Shown here piece by piece: positions 10,538 to 18,680 of a stretch of DNA of 37,050 bases (its first letter is position 1; every line of letters begins with the position of its first letter). A program made the position numbers and the translations under genes. The stretch comes from Micromonospora sp. AMSO31t (GTDB lineage: Bacteria > Actinomycetota > Actinomycetes > Mycobacteriales > Micromonosporaceae). The stretch spans positions 1-37,050 of the forward strand of contig NZ_WBKT01000049.1 of assembly GCF_008868175.1 (NCBI RefSeq). The letters are read 5' to 3'. The notes under the pieces were generated by a model. It did no database searches and had not been told where the DNA came from. It was given only the letters and a program-made list of their open reading frames with translations.

Positions 10538-11413
10538 ATGCGTTTGAAGCGCGTGGCCGCGGTTGCCGCGGCGGCGACCCTGGCGCTGGGCATGGCCGCC
10601 TGTGGTGGTGACAGCGACGAGGGCACCGGCTCGGGCAGCAAGTCCTTCGCCGCCGGCAGCACGATGGAGCGCCTGAACAAGGCGCAGAAGATCAAGATCG
10701 GCACCAAGTTCGACCAGCCGGGCTTCGGCCAGAAGGGCCTGTCGGGCAAGCCGGAGGGCTTCGACGTCGAGGTCGCCAAGCTCATCGTCAAGGAACTCGG
10801 CATCCCCGAGGACAAGATCGAGTACGTCGAGACCCCGTCGAAGGTCCGCGAGGACGTGATCGTCAACGGCACCGTCGACCTGGTCGCGGCGACCTACACG
10901 ATCAACGACAAGCGCAAGGAGCGCATCGCCTTCGCCGGGCCGTACTACGAGGCCGGCCAGAACATCCTGGTGAAGAAGGACGACACCACCATCACCGGCC
11001 CGGACTCCTTCAAGGACGGCACCAAGAAGGTCTGCTCGGTGACCGGCTCGACGCCGGCCGAGGAGATCAAGAAGTACGTGAAGGACGTCGGCACCCAGCT
11101 GGTGCTCTTCGACACCTACGACAAGTGCCGGGACGCCCTCAAGGGCGGCCAGGTGAACGCGGTGACCACGGACAACGTGATCCTGCTCGGCTACATCGCC
11201 AAGGACGAGGCGTCCTTCAAGCTCGCCGGTGAGAACTTCACCAAGGAGCCCTACGGCATCGGTGTCAAGAAGGAGGACACCGACTTCCGTAACTTCGTCA
11301 ACGACACCCTGGAGAAGGCCTTCCAGGACGGTAGCTGGAAGAAGGCCTGGGACAACACCGCCGGCAAGTTCGGCGCGGAGCTGGGCACCGCCCCGACCAT
11401 CAACCGCTACTGA
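10538..11413 (+). CDS. gluB: Glutamate-binding lipoprotein of ABC transporter
   Basis: Substrate-binding lipoprotein, 291 aa, anchored outside the membrane. The signal peptide MRLKRVAAVAAAATLALGMA ends in a lipobox with Cys22 (GMAACGG). The mature SBP_bac_3 domain contains KIGTKFDQPGFG, GFDVEVAKLIV and VDLVAATYTI. Two ATGs are possible (10532 and 10538); AAGGAG at 10526-10531 abuts the first and sits 6 nt from the second, so 10538 is preferred. It lies between gluA and gluC in one operon. The ligand (glutamate) is a family-level inference. Confidence 0.93.
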   Translation: MRLKRVAAVAAAATLALGMAACGGDSDEGTGSGSKSFAAGSTMERLNKAQKIKIGTKFDQPGFGQKGLSGKPEGFDVEVAKLIVKELGIPEDKIEYVETPSKVREDVIVNGTVDLVAATYTINDKRKERIAFAGPYYEAGQNILVKKDDTTITGPDSFKDGTKKVCSVTGSTPAEEIKKYVKDVGTQLVLFDTYDKCRDALKGGQVNAVTTDNVILLGYIAKDEASFKLAGENFTKEPYGIGVKKEDTDFRNFVNDTLEKAFQDGSWKKAWDNTAGKFGAELGTAPTINRY

Positions 11414-11450
11414 TCCGACCTGATCTGGAGGGTGGGGAGGAAACCGACCC

Positions 11451-12158
11451 GTGAGTGTGCTCATCGACAAGTTCGACGTCTTCGCGGGTGGATTCTGGCT
11501 CACCCTTCAGATCTGCGTACTCGCCGCGATCGGCGCCCTGATCCTGGGCGCCGTCGTGGCGGTGCTGCGGATCTCCCCGGTGCCACCGCTGCGGGCGCTC
11601 GGCACCGGTTACGTGAACGTCTTCCGGAACATGCCGCTGACCGTGGTCATGTTCTTCGCCGCCTTCGGGCTGCCGGCGCTCGGCTCCAACGCCGACTTCC
11701 TGCGCATCCCCGGGCTGGACGCGATCTTCAACCGGCTCGGCACCGACCTGCCGTACTTCCGCTTCGCGCTCATCGCGCTGGTGCTCTACACGGCGGCGTT
11801 CGTCTGCGAGGCGCTGCGCTCCGGCGTGAACGCGGTCCCGGCCGGGCAGGCCGAGGCGGCCCGGTCGCTGGGCCTCACCTTCGGCCAGAACCTCCGATAC
11901 GTGGTGCTGCCCCAGTCCTGGAAGGCATCCGTGGTGCCGCTCGGCTCGGTCATCATCGCGATGATCAAGAACTCGGCGCTGGTCGGCTTCTTCGGCGTCG
12001 TCGGTGACCTGTCCCAGACCGCCGACCAGCTCACCTCGGCCGGCGGCTATGCCTTCATCCCGGTGGCCATCGGCATCTCCGTCGGCTACCTGATCATGAC
12101 GGTGCCGCTCGGCGCCCTGCTCGACCGGATCGAGAAGCGACAGGCGGTGGCCCGGTGA
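11451..12158 (+). CDS. gluC: Glutamate ABC transporter permease 1
   Basis: Integral membrane permease, 235 aa, with about five hydrophobic segments. It carries the HisMQ-type EAA loop: EALRSGVNAVPAGQAEAARS, then LGLT. GTG start at 11451, with GGGGAGG about 10 nt upstream. The stop overlaps the gluD start by 4 nt (GTGA), indicating tight coupling. Forms a heterodimer with GluD by analogy with the family. Confidence 0.93.
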   Translation: MSVLIDKFDVFAGGFWLTLQICVLAAIGALILGAVVAVLRISPVPPLRALGTGYVNVFRNMPLTVVMFFAAFGLPALGSNADFLRIPGLDAIFNRLGTDLPYFRFALIALVLYTAAFVCEALRSGVNAVPAGQAEAARSLGLTFGQNLRYVVLPQSWKASVVPLGSVIIAMIKNSALVGFFGVVGDLSQTADQLTSAGGYAFIPVAIGISVGYLIMTVPLGALLDRIEKRQAVAR

Positions 12159-13123
12159 GCCAGCAGACGAGCGTCCTCTACGACGTCCCGGGCCCTCGCC
12201 AGCGGCGGGTCACCCTGATCAGCAGCCTGATCGCCACCGTCCTCGTGCTGATCGGGGCGTACTTCCTGATCTACCGGCCGCTGGCCGACAAGGGCCAGTT
12301 CTCGATGGAGCTGTGGGGGCCGCTGGTCGACCCCTCGAACGAGAACTTCCCCCTGGTCTGGGACCGGATCGGCCTCGGCCTGAAGAACACCCTGACCGCC
12401 GCCGCGCTGGCCATCGTCGCGTCCCTCGTGGTCGGCACCCTGATCGCCGTGCTGCGGATCCAGCTCAAGAGCCTGACCCGGCGACGCTTCACCGGGATGG
12501 CCACCCCGCTGGCGTACCTGCTGCGCGGGCTGAGCTGGCTGCTGTCGGCGGTGACCCGGGTCTGCGTCGAGGTGTTCCGGGGCCTGCCCGTGGTCCTCAC
12601 GATCTTCTTCGTGGCGCGCGGCTTCCCCGAGTTCGGCATCTCGTTCGACAACCTCTGGTACCTGGTCATCGGCCTGACCGTCTACAACTCGGTGGTCATC
12701 GCCGAGATCCTCCGCTCCGGCATGGAGGGTCTGCCCGGCGGCCAGGCCGAGGCCGCCGCCGCGATCGGGCTCTCGCCCGCCCAGACCACCCGGATGATCC
12801 TGCTGCCGCAGGCGTTCCGGATCATGCTTCCGGCGCTGATCAGCCAGCTCGTCGTGGTGCTCAAGGACACCTCGCTCGGCTTCATCATCAGCTACGAGGA
12901 GACGCTCAACATCGGCAAGCAGATCATCGGCGTGCTGGGCAACCCGATCCAGGTGTACGTGGTGATCGCGGTGCTGTTCATCGCGGTGAACTACTCGCTG
13001 TCGAAGCTGGCCCAGTTCGTCCAGCGGCGGCTCTCCCGGGGCCGCAAGACCGCCGGCACCCCGGCCCAGAACCCGCCGCCCGCCGCACTGATGTCGCAGG
13101 CCGAGGGTGCCGGCGGCATCTGA
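12155..13123 (+). CDS. gluD: Glutamate ABC transporter permease 2
   Basis: Second membrane permease, 322 aa. It is longer than GluC because of an N-terminal cytoplasmic segment with an extra helix (about residues 20-45) and a charged C-terminal tail. The EAA loop reads EILRSGMEGLPGGQAEAAAA, then IGLS. The GTG start overlaps the gluC stop. It is the last gene of the operon and is followed by a perfect palindromic terminator. Confidence 0.93.
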   Translation: MSQQTSVLYDVPGPRQRRVTLISSLIATVLVLIGAYFLIYRPLADKGQFSMELWGPLVDPSNENFPLVWDRIGLGLKNTLTAAALAIVASLVVGTLIAVLRIQLKSLTRRRFTGMATPLAYLLRGLSWLLSAVTRVCVEVFRGLPVVLTIFFVARGFPEFGISFDNLWYLVIGLTVYNSVVIAEILRSGMEGLPGGQAEAAAAIGLSPAQTTRMILLPQAFRIMLPALISQLVVVLKDTSLGFIISYEETLNIGKQIIGVLGNPIQVYVVIAVLFIAVNYSLSKLAQFVQRRLSRGRKTAGTPAQNPPPAALMSQAEGAGGI

Positions 13124-13140
13124 GCACCTGCCTCGGCGGT

Positions 13141-13168
13141 AGGCCGGCCCCGGATCCGGGGCCGGCCT
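13141..13168. terminator. Perfect 28-nt palindromic terminator
   Basis: A fully self-complementary 28-nt sequence centred on GGATCC (arms AGGCCGGCCCCGGA / TCCGGGGCCGGCCT), followed by TTT on the plus strand. It lies in the 62-nt gap between the convergent gluD and rny genes and probably serves both. Confidence 0.85.
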
Positions 13169-13185
13169 TTCGCATATCCCCGTCG

Positions 13186-14952
13186 TCAGCGGGCGATCTC
13201 GGTGACCCGGGACTCGCGTACCACGGTCACCCGGATCTGACCGGGGTAGGTCAGCTCCTCCTCGATCTGCTTGGCCACGTCCCGGGCCAGGACCGCCGCG
13301 CCGATGTCGTCGACGTCGTCCGGCTTGACCATCACCCGGATCTCCCGGCCGGCCTGCATGGCGAAGACCTTCTCCACGCCGAGCTTGCCGGCCGCGATCT
13401 CCTCGATCCGCTCCAGCCGCTTGACGTACGCCTCCAGGCTCTCCCGCCGCGCCCCCGGCCGGCCGCCCGAGCAGGCGTCCGACGCCTGGGTGAGCACCGC
13501 CTCGATGGTCTGCGGGGGCACCTCGTTGTGGTGCGCCTCGATGGCGTGCACCACGTCCTCGCTCTCCCCGTACTTGCGGGCCAGGTCGGCGCCGATGATG
13601 GCGTGGCTGCCCTCCACCTCGTGGGTGAGCGCCTTGCCGATGTCGTGCAGGAACGCGCAGCGCTTGATGGTCGGCACGTCCAGCCGCAGCTCGGCGGCCA
13701 TGGTCCCGGCGATGTGCGCGGTCTCCACCAGGTGCTTGAGCACGTTCTGCCCGTACGACGTCCGGTAGCGCAGCCGGCCGAGCAGGGTGACCAGCTCCGG
13801 GTGGATCTCGGTGATGCCCACCTCGACCAGCGCGTCCTCGGCGGCCCGGTGGCAGAGCTCCTCCACCTCGTGCCGGGCCAGGTCGTAGACCTCCTCGATC
13901 CGGTGCGGGTGGATCCGGCCGTCGAGCACCAGCTTCTCCAGGGTGAGCCGGCCGACCTCGCGGCGCACCGGGTCGAAGCAGGAGAGCAGGACCGCCTCGG
14001 GGGTGTCGTCGATGATCAGGTTGACCCCGGTGACCGACTCGAAGGCGCGGATGTTGCGCCCCTCCCGGCCGATGATCCGCCCCTTCATCTCGTCCCCGGG
14101 CAGGTGCAGGACGCTGACCACGCTCTCCGCGGTCTGCTCGCTGGCCACCCGCTGGATGGCGTCGACCACGATGTGCCGGGCCCGCTGCTCGGCGGTGCCG
14201 CGGGCGTCGGCCTCGATCTCCCGGACCAGCAGCGCGGCCTCCCGCTTGGCCTGTCCCTCGATCGACTCGACCAGCTCGGTCCGGGCGGCGTCGGCGGTCA
14301 GGCCGGCCACCCGCTCCAGCTCGCGGCGGCGCTGCTCCTCGGCCTCGGTGAGCGCCTGCTCCCGTTCCACGAGGGCCGCCTCCCGGGCGGCGAGCGCGGC
14401 GCTGGCGGCGGTGAGCTGCCGTTCCCGCTCGGCGAGGCGCTCCACCTCCTCGGTGTGCAGCCGTTCCCGCTCGTCCATCCGGGCGGCCCGCCGCTCGACC
14501 TCGGCGGCCTGTTCACGGGTGGTCGCGGCGAGCACCGCCACCTCCCGCTCGCCGCTGCGCCGGGCGGCGGCGCGGAGCTGGTCGGCGTCCGCCTCGGCCT
14601 GCTTGTGCGCCCGCTCCAGCACCGTGTCGGCCTCGGCCCGGGCGTCGTCGAGCACCCGCCGGGCCTCGGCGCGGGCCGCCTTCGCCTCGGCCTTGGCGGC
14701 GGCCGCCTCGGCGCGGGCCGCGGCGGCGGCCGACTTGGCCACGTCGATGGTGCTGTTGGCCTCGTCGGCCGCGTTGCGCAGGGCTGCCAGGGACTGCTCC
14801 TGGCGGTCCTTCTCGGCGATGAAGGCCGGATCCTCTGGGGCGGGTGCGAGGCTCAGCCGGCGCATGGCCCGCACGCCGAACAGGACGGCGCCGACCACCA
14901 CCACGACGAGCAGCAGCACCACGGCGAGGATGACGACGTCGAAGGCGCTCAT
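13186..14952 (-). CDS. rny: Ribonuclease Y
   Basis: Membrane-anchored endoribonuclease initiating mRNA decay, 588 aa. One N-terminal transmembrane helix (about residues 5-27: VVILAVVLLLVVVVVGAVLF) precedes a long Ala/Glu/Arg coiled coil (about 40-270). A KH domain follows (GRIIGREGRNIRAFESVTGV) and then an HD domain with the metal-binding FLHDIGKALTHE. The end reads TYPGQIRVTVVRESR, as in the family. The start is ATG 14952, with GGAG about 9 nt upstream. It follows a 780-nt gene-free region that may contain a long structured leader, and converges on gluD. Confidence 0.95.
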   Translation of the reverse strand: MSAFDVVILAVVLLLVVVVVGAVLFGVRAMRRLSLAPAPEDPAFIAEKDRQEQSLAALRNAADEANSTIDVAKSAAAAARAEAAAAKAEAKAARAEARRVLDDARAEADTVLERAHKQAEADADQLRAAARRSGEREVAVLAATTREQAAEVERRAARMDERERLHTEEVERLAERERQLTAASAALAAREAALVEREQALTEAEEQRRRELERVAGLTADAARTELVESIEGQAKREAALLVREIEADARGTAEQRARHIVVDAIQRVASEQTAESVVSVLHLPGDEMKGRIIGREGRNIRAFESVTGVNLIIDDTPEAVLLSCFDPVRREVGRLTLEKLVLDGRIHPHRIEEVYDLARHEVEELCHRAAEDALVEVGITEIHPELVTLLGRLRYRTSYGQNVLKHLVETAHIAGTMAAELRLDVPTIKRCAFLHDIGKALTHEVEGSHAIIGADLARKYGESEDVVHAIEAHHNEVPPQTIEAVLTQASDACSGGRPGARRESLEAYVKRLERIEEIAAGKLGVEKVFAMQAGREIRVMVKPDDVDDIGAAVLARDVAKQIEEELTYPGQIRVTVVRESRVTEIAR

Positions 14953-15731
14953 GCGGCCGCTCCGCGCCGATGCGCGCCCACTCGGGCCCGGCTCGTGCAG
15001 CCGCCCGGCGAGGAGCGGCCGGGCGCGTGTGGAAGACCGCCGGTGAACCTGTGCCGCCCCGCCATGGCCGCCTCCCCTGAACGTCGGCACCGCAGGCGGC
15101 GTGCGGACGGCACGCACCTGCGGCTCTGGACGCCCGACCGGAGCGGCTGGCTGTGGGTAGCTTTCCGTCGGCGGTGCCCCACCTCGGGGCATCGCCGGCG
15201 GCCGGTTGCAGTTGTCGGTCGGCTCCGGACCGGCCGTCCGGAGCTTGCCGTCAAGGGCCGGTGAAGCTGGCCAAAGTGATGCTGTTCTGTTACGCGATCT
15301 ATGTTGTGCGCTTAGCCTGCGCTGGTCGGGCAAAGTGAGCCTGTATGGCGAGGCTAGGTCTCCAGGGGCCGTTCGGTCAAGGACTCATGATCAAACCACC
15401 CGGACGGAGAGAAGTGGGAACGTCACGCAGCGCTGTCCAGATGCCGGACACGGCCGGACAAATTTCGCCCGCCCGGGCCCCTCGGTCAGCTTCCCGACCT
15501 GCTCAGAGCCGACAACTTTTCGCAAGGGTGACTCGCATTTCACCGAGCGGCTCGCTCGCCGGCTCCCCAGCGTGGCGCTGGCAGGGCCCTCGCCCGCACC
15601 TCTCCCGCCGCCTGTCGAGCTGATGACGTGAACGCCTCACCGGGCGCCCGGCCACACCCCTGCCAGATCTTGGCACGACACCGGACCGGAGTTGCGCGGG
15701 GAACGGTGGCCGGTGGCGCGGGCGTCGCTGC
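14953..15731. other. Long gene-free region upstream of rny
   Basis: About 780 nt with only weak, low-complexity ORFs that I do not accept as genes. It contains several hairpins: 15002-15025 (8-bp stem CGCCCGGC/GCCGGGCG); 15090-15123 (7-bp CCGCAGG/CCTGCGG stem enclosing a 6-bp GCGTGC/GCACGC stem); 15567-15581 (CCAGCG/CGCTGG); and a 12-nt palindrome CCGGGCGCCCGG at 15640-15651. Base composition around 15260-15360 is less GC-rich, consistent with a promoter region. I recognise no tRNA or known riboswitch. Confidence 0.55.
15351..15380 (-). promoter_or_regulatory. Candidate promoter for rny
   Basis: On the minus strand, TTGACC (15380-15375) and TAGCCT (15356-15351) are separated by 18 nt, a reasonable housekeeping-sigma promoter. 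If used, it would give rny a 5' leader of about 390 nt containing the hairpins at 15090-15123 and 15002-15025. Confidence 0.35.
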
Positions 15732-16436
15732 TCAGTGGGCGCCGAGAGCGCGGGCCGCTGTCACCAGCGCCAGGTTGTCCGGTGCGGCGGTGCCGTCCGG
15801 CAGGACCAGCGTGTCCTCCAGGCCGATCCGGGTGTGCAGGCCGCGGCGTACGGCCTCGGCGAACACCGGCCAGGTCGCCGGACCCTCGCCGTGCAGCAGC
15901 ACGGGCGGGCGCTCGACGGGCAGCGCGGCGAGGATGGCCGCGGCGTCGGCGAGTGCCCCGTCGACCTCTTCGGCCAGGCACTCGACGAGGACCCGCCCGG
16001 TCGGGGCCGGCCAGCGACGCCAGGCGTCGACCGCCGCCACCGTCCAGAGGCCGGCCTCGACCATGACACCCCGCTCGTGCAGGGCGGCCGCGACGGCCGC
16101 CGCCCCGGGTTCGTGGGCGTTGACGGAGGCGAAGTCGGGCAGCACCGTCCAGGCGCGTACGGCGGCGGCCCGGTCGGCGGGCTCGGGGGCGATCCAGGCG
16201 CCGGTGCTCACCCCGACGGGCAGGCCGGGCCCGGCGGCGCGGATCGCGGTGACCGCCGCGGCGATCACGGCCGGGTCGAGCGACTCGGCGCCGCCGGCAT
16301 TGCGCGGGTGCACGTGCACGGCCGTCACCCCAGCCACCGCGCACCGGACCGCCTCGGCAGCCAACTCGTCCGGCGTAACCGGCACGGCGGGGTGCTCGTG
16401 CCTCCCCCGTCCCCCGTTCAGACACGCCTTCAACAC
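15732..16436 (-). CDS. BKACE family (DUF849) beta-keto acid cleavage enzyme
   Basis: A 234-aa TIM-barrel protein of the BKACE family, whose members condense a beta-keto acid with acetyl-CoA; the substrate here is unknown. It begins VLKACLNGGRGRHEHPAVPV (GTG start). HVHPRN provides the HxH zinc-binding motif, and GVSTGAWI, LVECLAEE and the C-terminal GLEDTLVLPDG follow. It is shorter than the ~270-310 aa of characterised members, as seems common for actinobacterial homologues. The start at GTG 16436 has GGGAGGG about 9 nt upstream. It lies downstream of recX but is separated from it by a strong palindrome, so it may be expressed independently. Confidence 0.85.
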   Translation of the reverse strand: MLKACLNGGRGRHEHPAVPVTPDELAAEAVRCAVAGVTAVHVHPRNAGGAESLDPAVIAAAVTAIRAAGPGLPVGVSTGAWIAPEPADRAAAVRAWTVLPDFASVNAHEPGAAAVAAALHERGVMVEAGLWTVAAVDAWRRWPAPTGRVLVECLAEEVDGALADAAAILAALPVERPPVLLHGEGPATWPVFAEAVRRGLHTRIGLEDTLVLPDGTAAPDNLALVTAARALGAH

Positions 16437-16459
16437 GGCCGCACACCCTCCCACGAGTC

Positions 16460-16514
16460 GATCATGAAGTTGTTGCGCCGACACGCCGACGCGGCGGGCA
16501 ACAACTTCATGATC
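16460..16514. repeat. Perfect 17-bp-arm palindrome between recX and the BKACE gene
   Basis: GATCATGAAGTTGTTGC (16460-16476) is perfectly inverted at 16498-16514 around a 21-nt GC-rich loop that has its own GCCG/CGGC pairing. It lies 20 nt past the recX stop. The core resembles the palindrome at 23-82. Possible terminator or REP-like element. Confidence 0.8.
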
Positions 16515-16533
16515 ACCACCAGGGCGGTCGGTG

Positions 16534-17232
16534 TCAGTCGAGGGGGCGGGAGGCGGGATCCAGCTCGTGCTCGGCGTCGGCGAGGGCGTCGGCGTCGATC
16601 TGCTCGGCGAACTCGGCCGCCTCGGCGCTCTGCGCGGCCAGCGCGTCCTTGACCGCCCGGATGGCCACGCCGGCCGGGTAGCCCTTGCGGGCCAGCATGC
16701 CGACCAGGCGCCGGAACACCGCGTCGGGCTCGCCCCGGGTCGCGCGCAGCTTCCGCTCCACCAGGGTGCGGGCGGTCTCCGCCTCGGTCTCCTCGTCCAG
16801 CTCGTCGAGGGCCTCGCTGGCCACCTCACCGTCGACGCCGCGCTGGCGCAGCTCGTTGGCGAGCGCCCGGCGGGCCAGCCCCCGACCGTTGTGCCGGCTG
16901 CTCACCCAGGCACGGGCGAAGGCGGCGTCGTCCACGAGGCCGACCTCGTCGTAGCGGTCGAGGACCTGGTCGGCGACCTCCTCGGAGATGCCCCGCTTCG
17001 CCAGGGCGCCGGCCAGCTCGGCACGGGTGCGCGGCCGGACCGCGAGCTGCCGGAGGCAGATCTCCCGGGCCACCTCGGCCTCGTCGCGGGGCGGCGCGGG
17101 GGTCGCCTCGGTATCGGGCTCCTCGGCCCGGCCCCGGCGGCCACGGCGCGGCCGGGGTGGAGTGGTGGCGTCACCCGTGCGGGGCGGGCTGGCGTCCCAG
17201 CCCCGCCCCGTACGGGCGCGTCGTCCTGCCAC
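16534..17232 (-). CDS. recX: RecA regulator RecX
   Basis: Modulates RecA filament activity; cytoplasmic, 232 aa. The N-terminal ~60 residues are basic and Pro/Arg-rich (RPRRGRRGRAEEPD) and not conserved. The RecX three-helix repeats follow: EICLRQLAVRPRTRAELAGA, RGISEEVADQVLDRYDEVGL and DDAAFARAWVSSR, with a C-terminal RKLRATRGEPDAVFRRLVGM. The GTG start (17232) is 13 nt after the recA stop and lacks a clear Shine-Dalgarno, suggesting re-initiation after recA; a start further inside is possible. A palindrome follows the stop. Confidence 0.92.
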   Translation of the reverse strand: MAGRRARTGRGWDASPPRTGDATTPPRPRRGRRGRAEEPDTEATPAPPRDEAEVAREICLRQLAVRPRTRAELAGALAKRGISEEVADQVLDRYDEVGLVDDAAFARAWVSSRHNGRGLARRALANELRQRGVDGEVASEALDELDEETEAETARTLVERKLRATRGEPDAVFRRLVGMLARKGYPAGVAIRAVKDALAAQSAEAAEFAEQIDADALADAEHELDPASRPLD

Positions 17233-17245
17233 GGTCAGCCGGGGA

Positions 17246-18292
17246 TCAGAAGTCGACCGGCGGCAGCTCCGGGCCGCCGGCGGCGTCGCCCGCGCCGGTG
17301 CCGACGCCGAGCTTCTCCAGGATCTTCTTCTCGATCTCGGCCGCCACGTCCGGGTTCTCCCGGAGGAACTCGCGGGCCTTCTCCTTGCCCTGGCCGAGCT
17401 GGTCACCGTCGTACGTGTACCAGGCGCCGGACTTGCGGATGATCGCCTGCTCCACGCCCACGTCGATGAGCGAACCCTCGCGGGAGATGCCCTTGCCGTA
17501 CATGATGTCGAACTCGGCCTGCTTGAACGGCGCGGCGACCTTGTTCTTCACGACCTTGACGCGGGTGCGGTTGCCGACCACGTCGGTGCCGTCCTTGAGG
17601 CTCTCGATGCGGCGCACGTCGAGCCGGACCGAGGCGTAGAACTTCAGCGCGCGACCACCGGTCGTGGTCTCCGGGCTGCCGAACATCACGCCGATCTTCT
17701 CGCGGAGCTGGTTGATGAAGATCGCCGTGGTGCCGGTGTTGTTGAGCACACCGGTGATCTTCCGGAGCGCCTGGCTCATCAGCCGGGCCTGCAGACCCAC
17801 GTGGCTGTCGCCCATCTCGCCCTCGATCTCGGCGCGCGGCACCAGGGCCGCGACCGAGTCGATCACGATGATGTCGATCGCGCCGGAGCGGACCAGCATG
17901 TCGGCGATCTCCAGCGCCTGCTCGCCGGTGTCCGGCTGGGAGACCAGCAGGGCGTCGGTGTCGACGCCGAGGGCCTTCGCGTATTCCGGGTCGAGCGCGT
18001 GCTCGGCGTCGATGAAGGCGGCGATGCCGCCGGCCCGCTGCGCGTTGGCCACCGCGTGGAGGGCCACCGTGGTCTTACCGCTGGACTCGGGACCGTAGAT
18101 CTCCACGACCCGGCCGCGGGGCAGGCCGCCCACGCCGAGCGCCACGTCGAGCGCGATGGAGCTGGTCGGGATGACCGCCGTCTGGACGACGGGCCGCTCC
18201 CCCAGCCGCATCACCGAACCCTTGCCGAACTGCTTGTCGATCTGAGCGAGAGCAAGGTCGAGTGCCTTCTCCCGGTCCGGCCCTGCCGCCAT
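17246..18292 (-). CDS. recA: Recombinase RecA
   Basis: DNA strand-exchange protein and SOS co-protease, 348 aa. Walker A is GPESSGKTT (about residues 67-75); [20 protein letters not shown], the L1 region and L2 [15 protein letters not shown] are intact. No intein is present. The start chosen is ATG 18292 ([11 protein letters not shown]), with AGGGG about 9 nt upstream. An in-frame GTG at 18340 would add 16 residues and lies 6 nt after a putative -10, so a leaderless longer form is possible. A LexA-like box and a PafBC-type promoter lie upstream. It forms an operon with recX. Confidence 0.97.
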   Translation of the reverse strand: MAAGPDREKALDLALAQIDKQFGKGSVMRLGERPVVQTAVIPTSSIALDVALGVGGLPRGRVVEIYGPESSGKTTVALHAVANAQRAGGIAAFIDAEHALDPEYAKALGVDTDALLVSQPDTGEQALEIADMLVRSGAIDIIVIDSVAALVPRAEIEGEMGDSHVGLQARLMSQALRKITGVLNNTGTTAIFINQLREKIGVMFGSPETTTGGRALKFYASVRLDVRRIESLKDGTDVVGNRTRVKVVKNKVAAPFKQAEFDIMYGKGISREGSLIDVGVEQAIIRKSGAWYTYDGDQLGQGKEKAREFLRENPDVAAEIEKKILEKLGVGTGAGDAAGGPELPPVDF

Positions 18293-18346
18293 CGTTGCCA
18301 CCCCTGCCTTCGCCGGCGTCTTTCCTGAGCTTCGCGTCACGCGGAC

Positions 18347-18369
18347 ACGCTAGGCGCTGGGTCCGACAG
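18347..18369 (-). promoter_or_regulatory. PafBC/RecA-NDp-type promoter of recA
   Basis: The minus strand reads CTGTCGGAC-N8-TAGCGT, against the actinobacterial LexA-independent DNA-damage promoter consensus TTGTCRGTG-N8-TANNNT. Spacing is exact and 6 of 9 upstream positions match. The predicted start is near 18340, giving either a 48-nt leader or a leaderless GTG transcript. Confidence 0.65.
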
Positions 18370-18423
18370 AAAACCAGCCGACGGGCCGCGAGCTGTGGAC
18401 GAGCACCCCGCTGTGGACAATAG

Positions 18424-18439
18424 CCGAACAGGTGTACGA
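18424..18439. promoter_or_regulatory. LexA (SOS) box upstream of recA
   Basis: CCGAACAGGTGTACGA matches the mycobacterial/actinobacterial consensus TCGAAC-N4-GTTCGA at 10 of 12 defined positions. It is about 130-145 nt upstream of the recA ATG, between recA and the DUF3046 gene. Confidence 0.7.
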
Positions 18440-18476
18440 CTCGACAAGCGACACGCGGAACCGGCGAAAAGGCTGC

Positions 18477-18677
18477 TCAGCGTAGTCGCGCGGGCACCCG
18501 GTCGGGATACGCGGCGACGACCGCGCGCCACACCACGTGCGTCTCCACCCCCGCCGCCAGGGCCTGCTCGACGGTCCGCCCGCCGAGCTGGGACAGCACC
18601 TGGTCGCTGGCGATGCTGGCCGCGTAGCCCGGCCCGAACGCCTCCTCCAGCCGCGCCCAGAAGTCGGTCAGCCGCAC
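18477..18677 (-). CDS. DUF3046 family small protein
   Basis: A 66-aa protein beginning MRLTDFWARLEEAFGPGYAA, then SIASDQVLSQLGGRTVEQAL, the classic DUF3046 pattern. It is commonly encoded just upstream of recA in actinobacteria; function unknown. GTG start at 18677, with AGGAG about 7 nt upstream embedded in the last codons of the preceding MFS gene, and a gap of only 3 nt, so it is probably translationally coupled to that gene. The LexA box for recA lies about 40 nt past its stop. Confidence 0.9.
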   Translation of the reverse strand: MRLTDFWARLEEAFGPGYAASIASDQVLSQLGGRTVEQALAAGVETHVVWRAVVAAYPDRVPARLR

Positions 18678-18680
18678 GTG

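Noticed and set aside
14953..15380. c-di-AMP (ydaO) or other known riboswitch upstream of rny
   Set aside because: Conserved core motifs of the riboswitch classes I know were not found; only generic hairpins are visible.
15206..15631. Plus-strand ORFs of 92-141 codons in the gene-free region upstream of rny
   Set aside because: No good ribosome site, no recognisable domain, Ser/Arg/Pro-rich composition, and a possible rny promoter overlaps.
17246..18292. Possible RecA intein, as in M. tuberculosis
   Set aside because: The RecA sequence is continuous through the Walker, L1 and L2 regions, with normal length.
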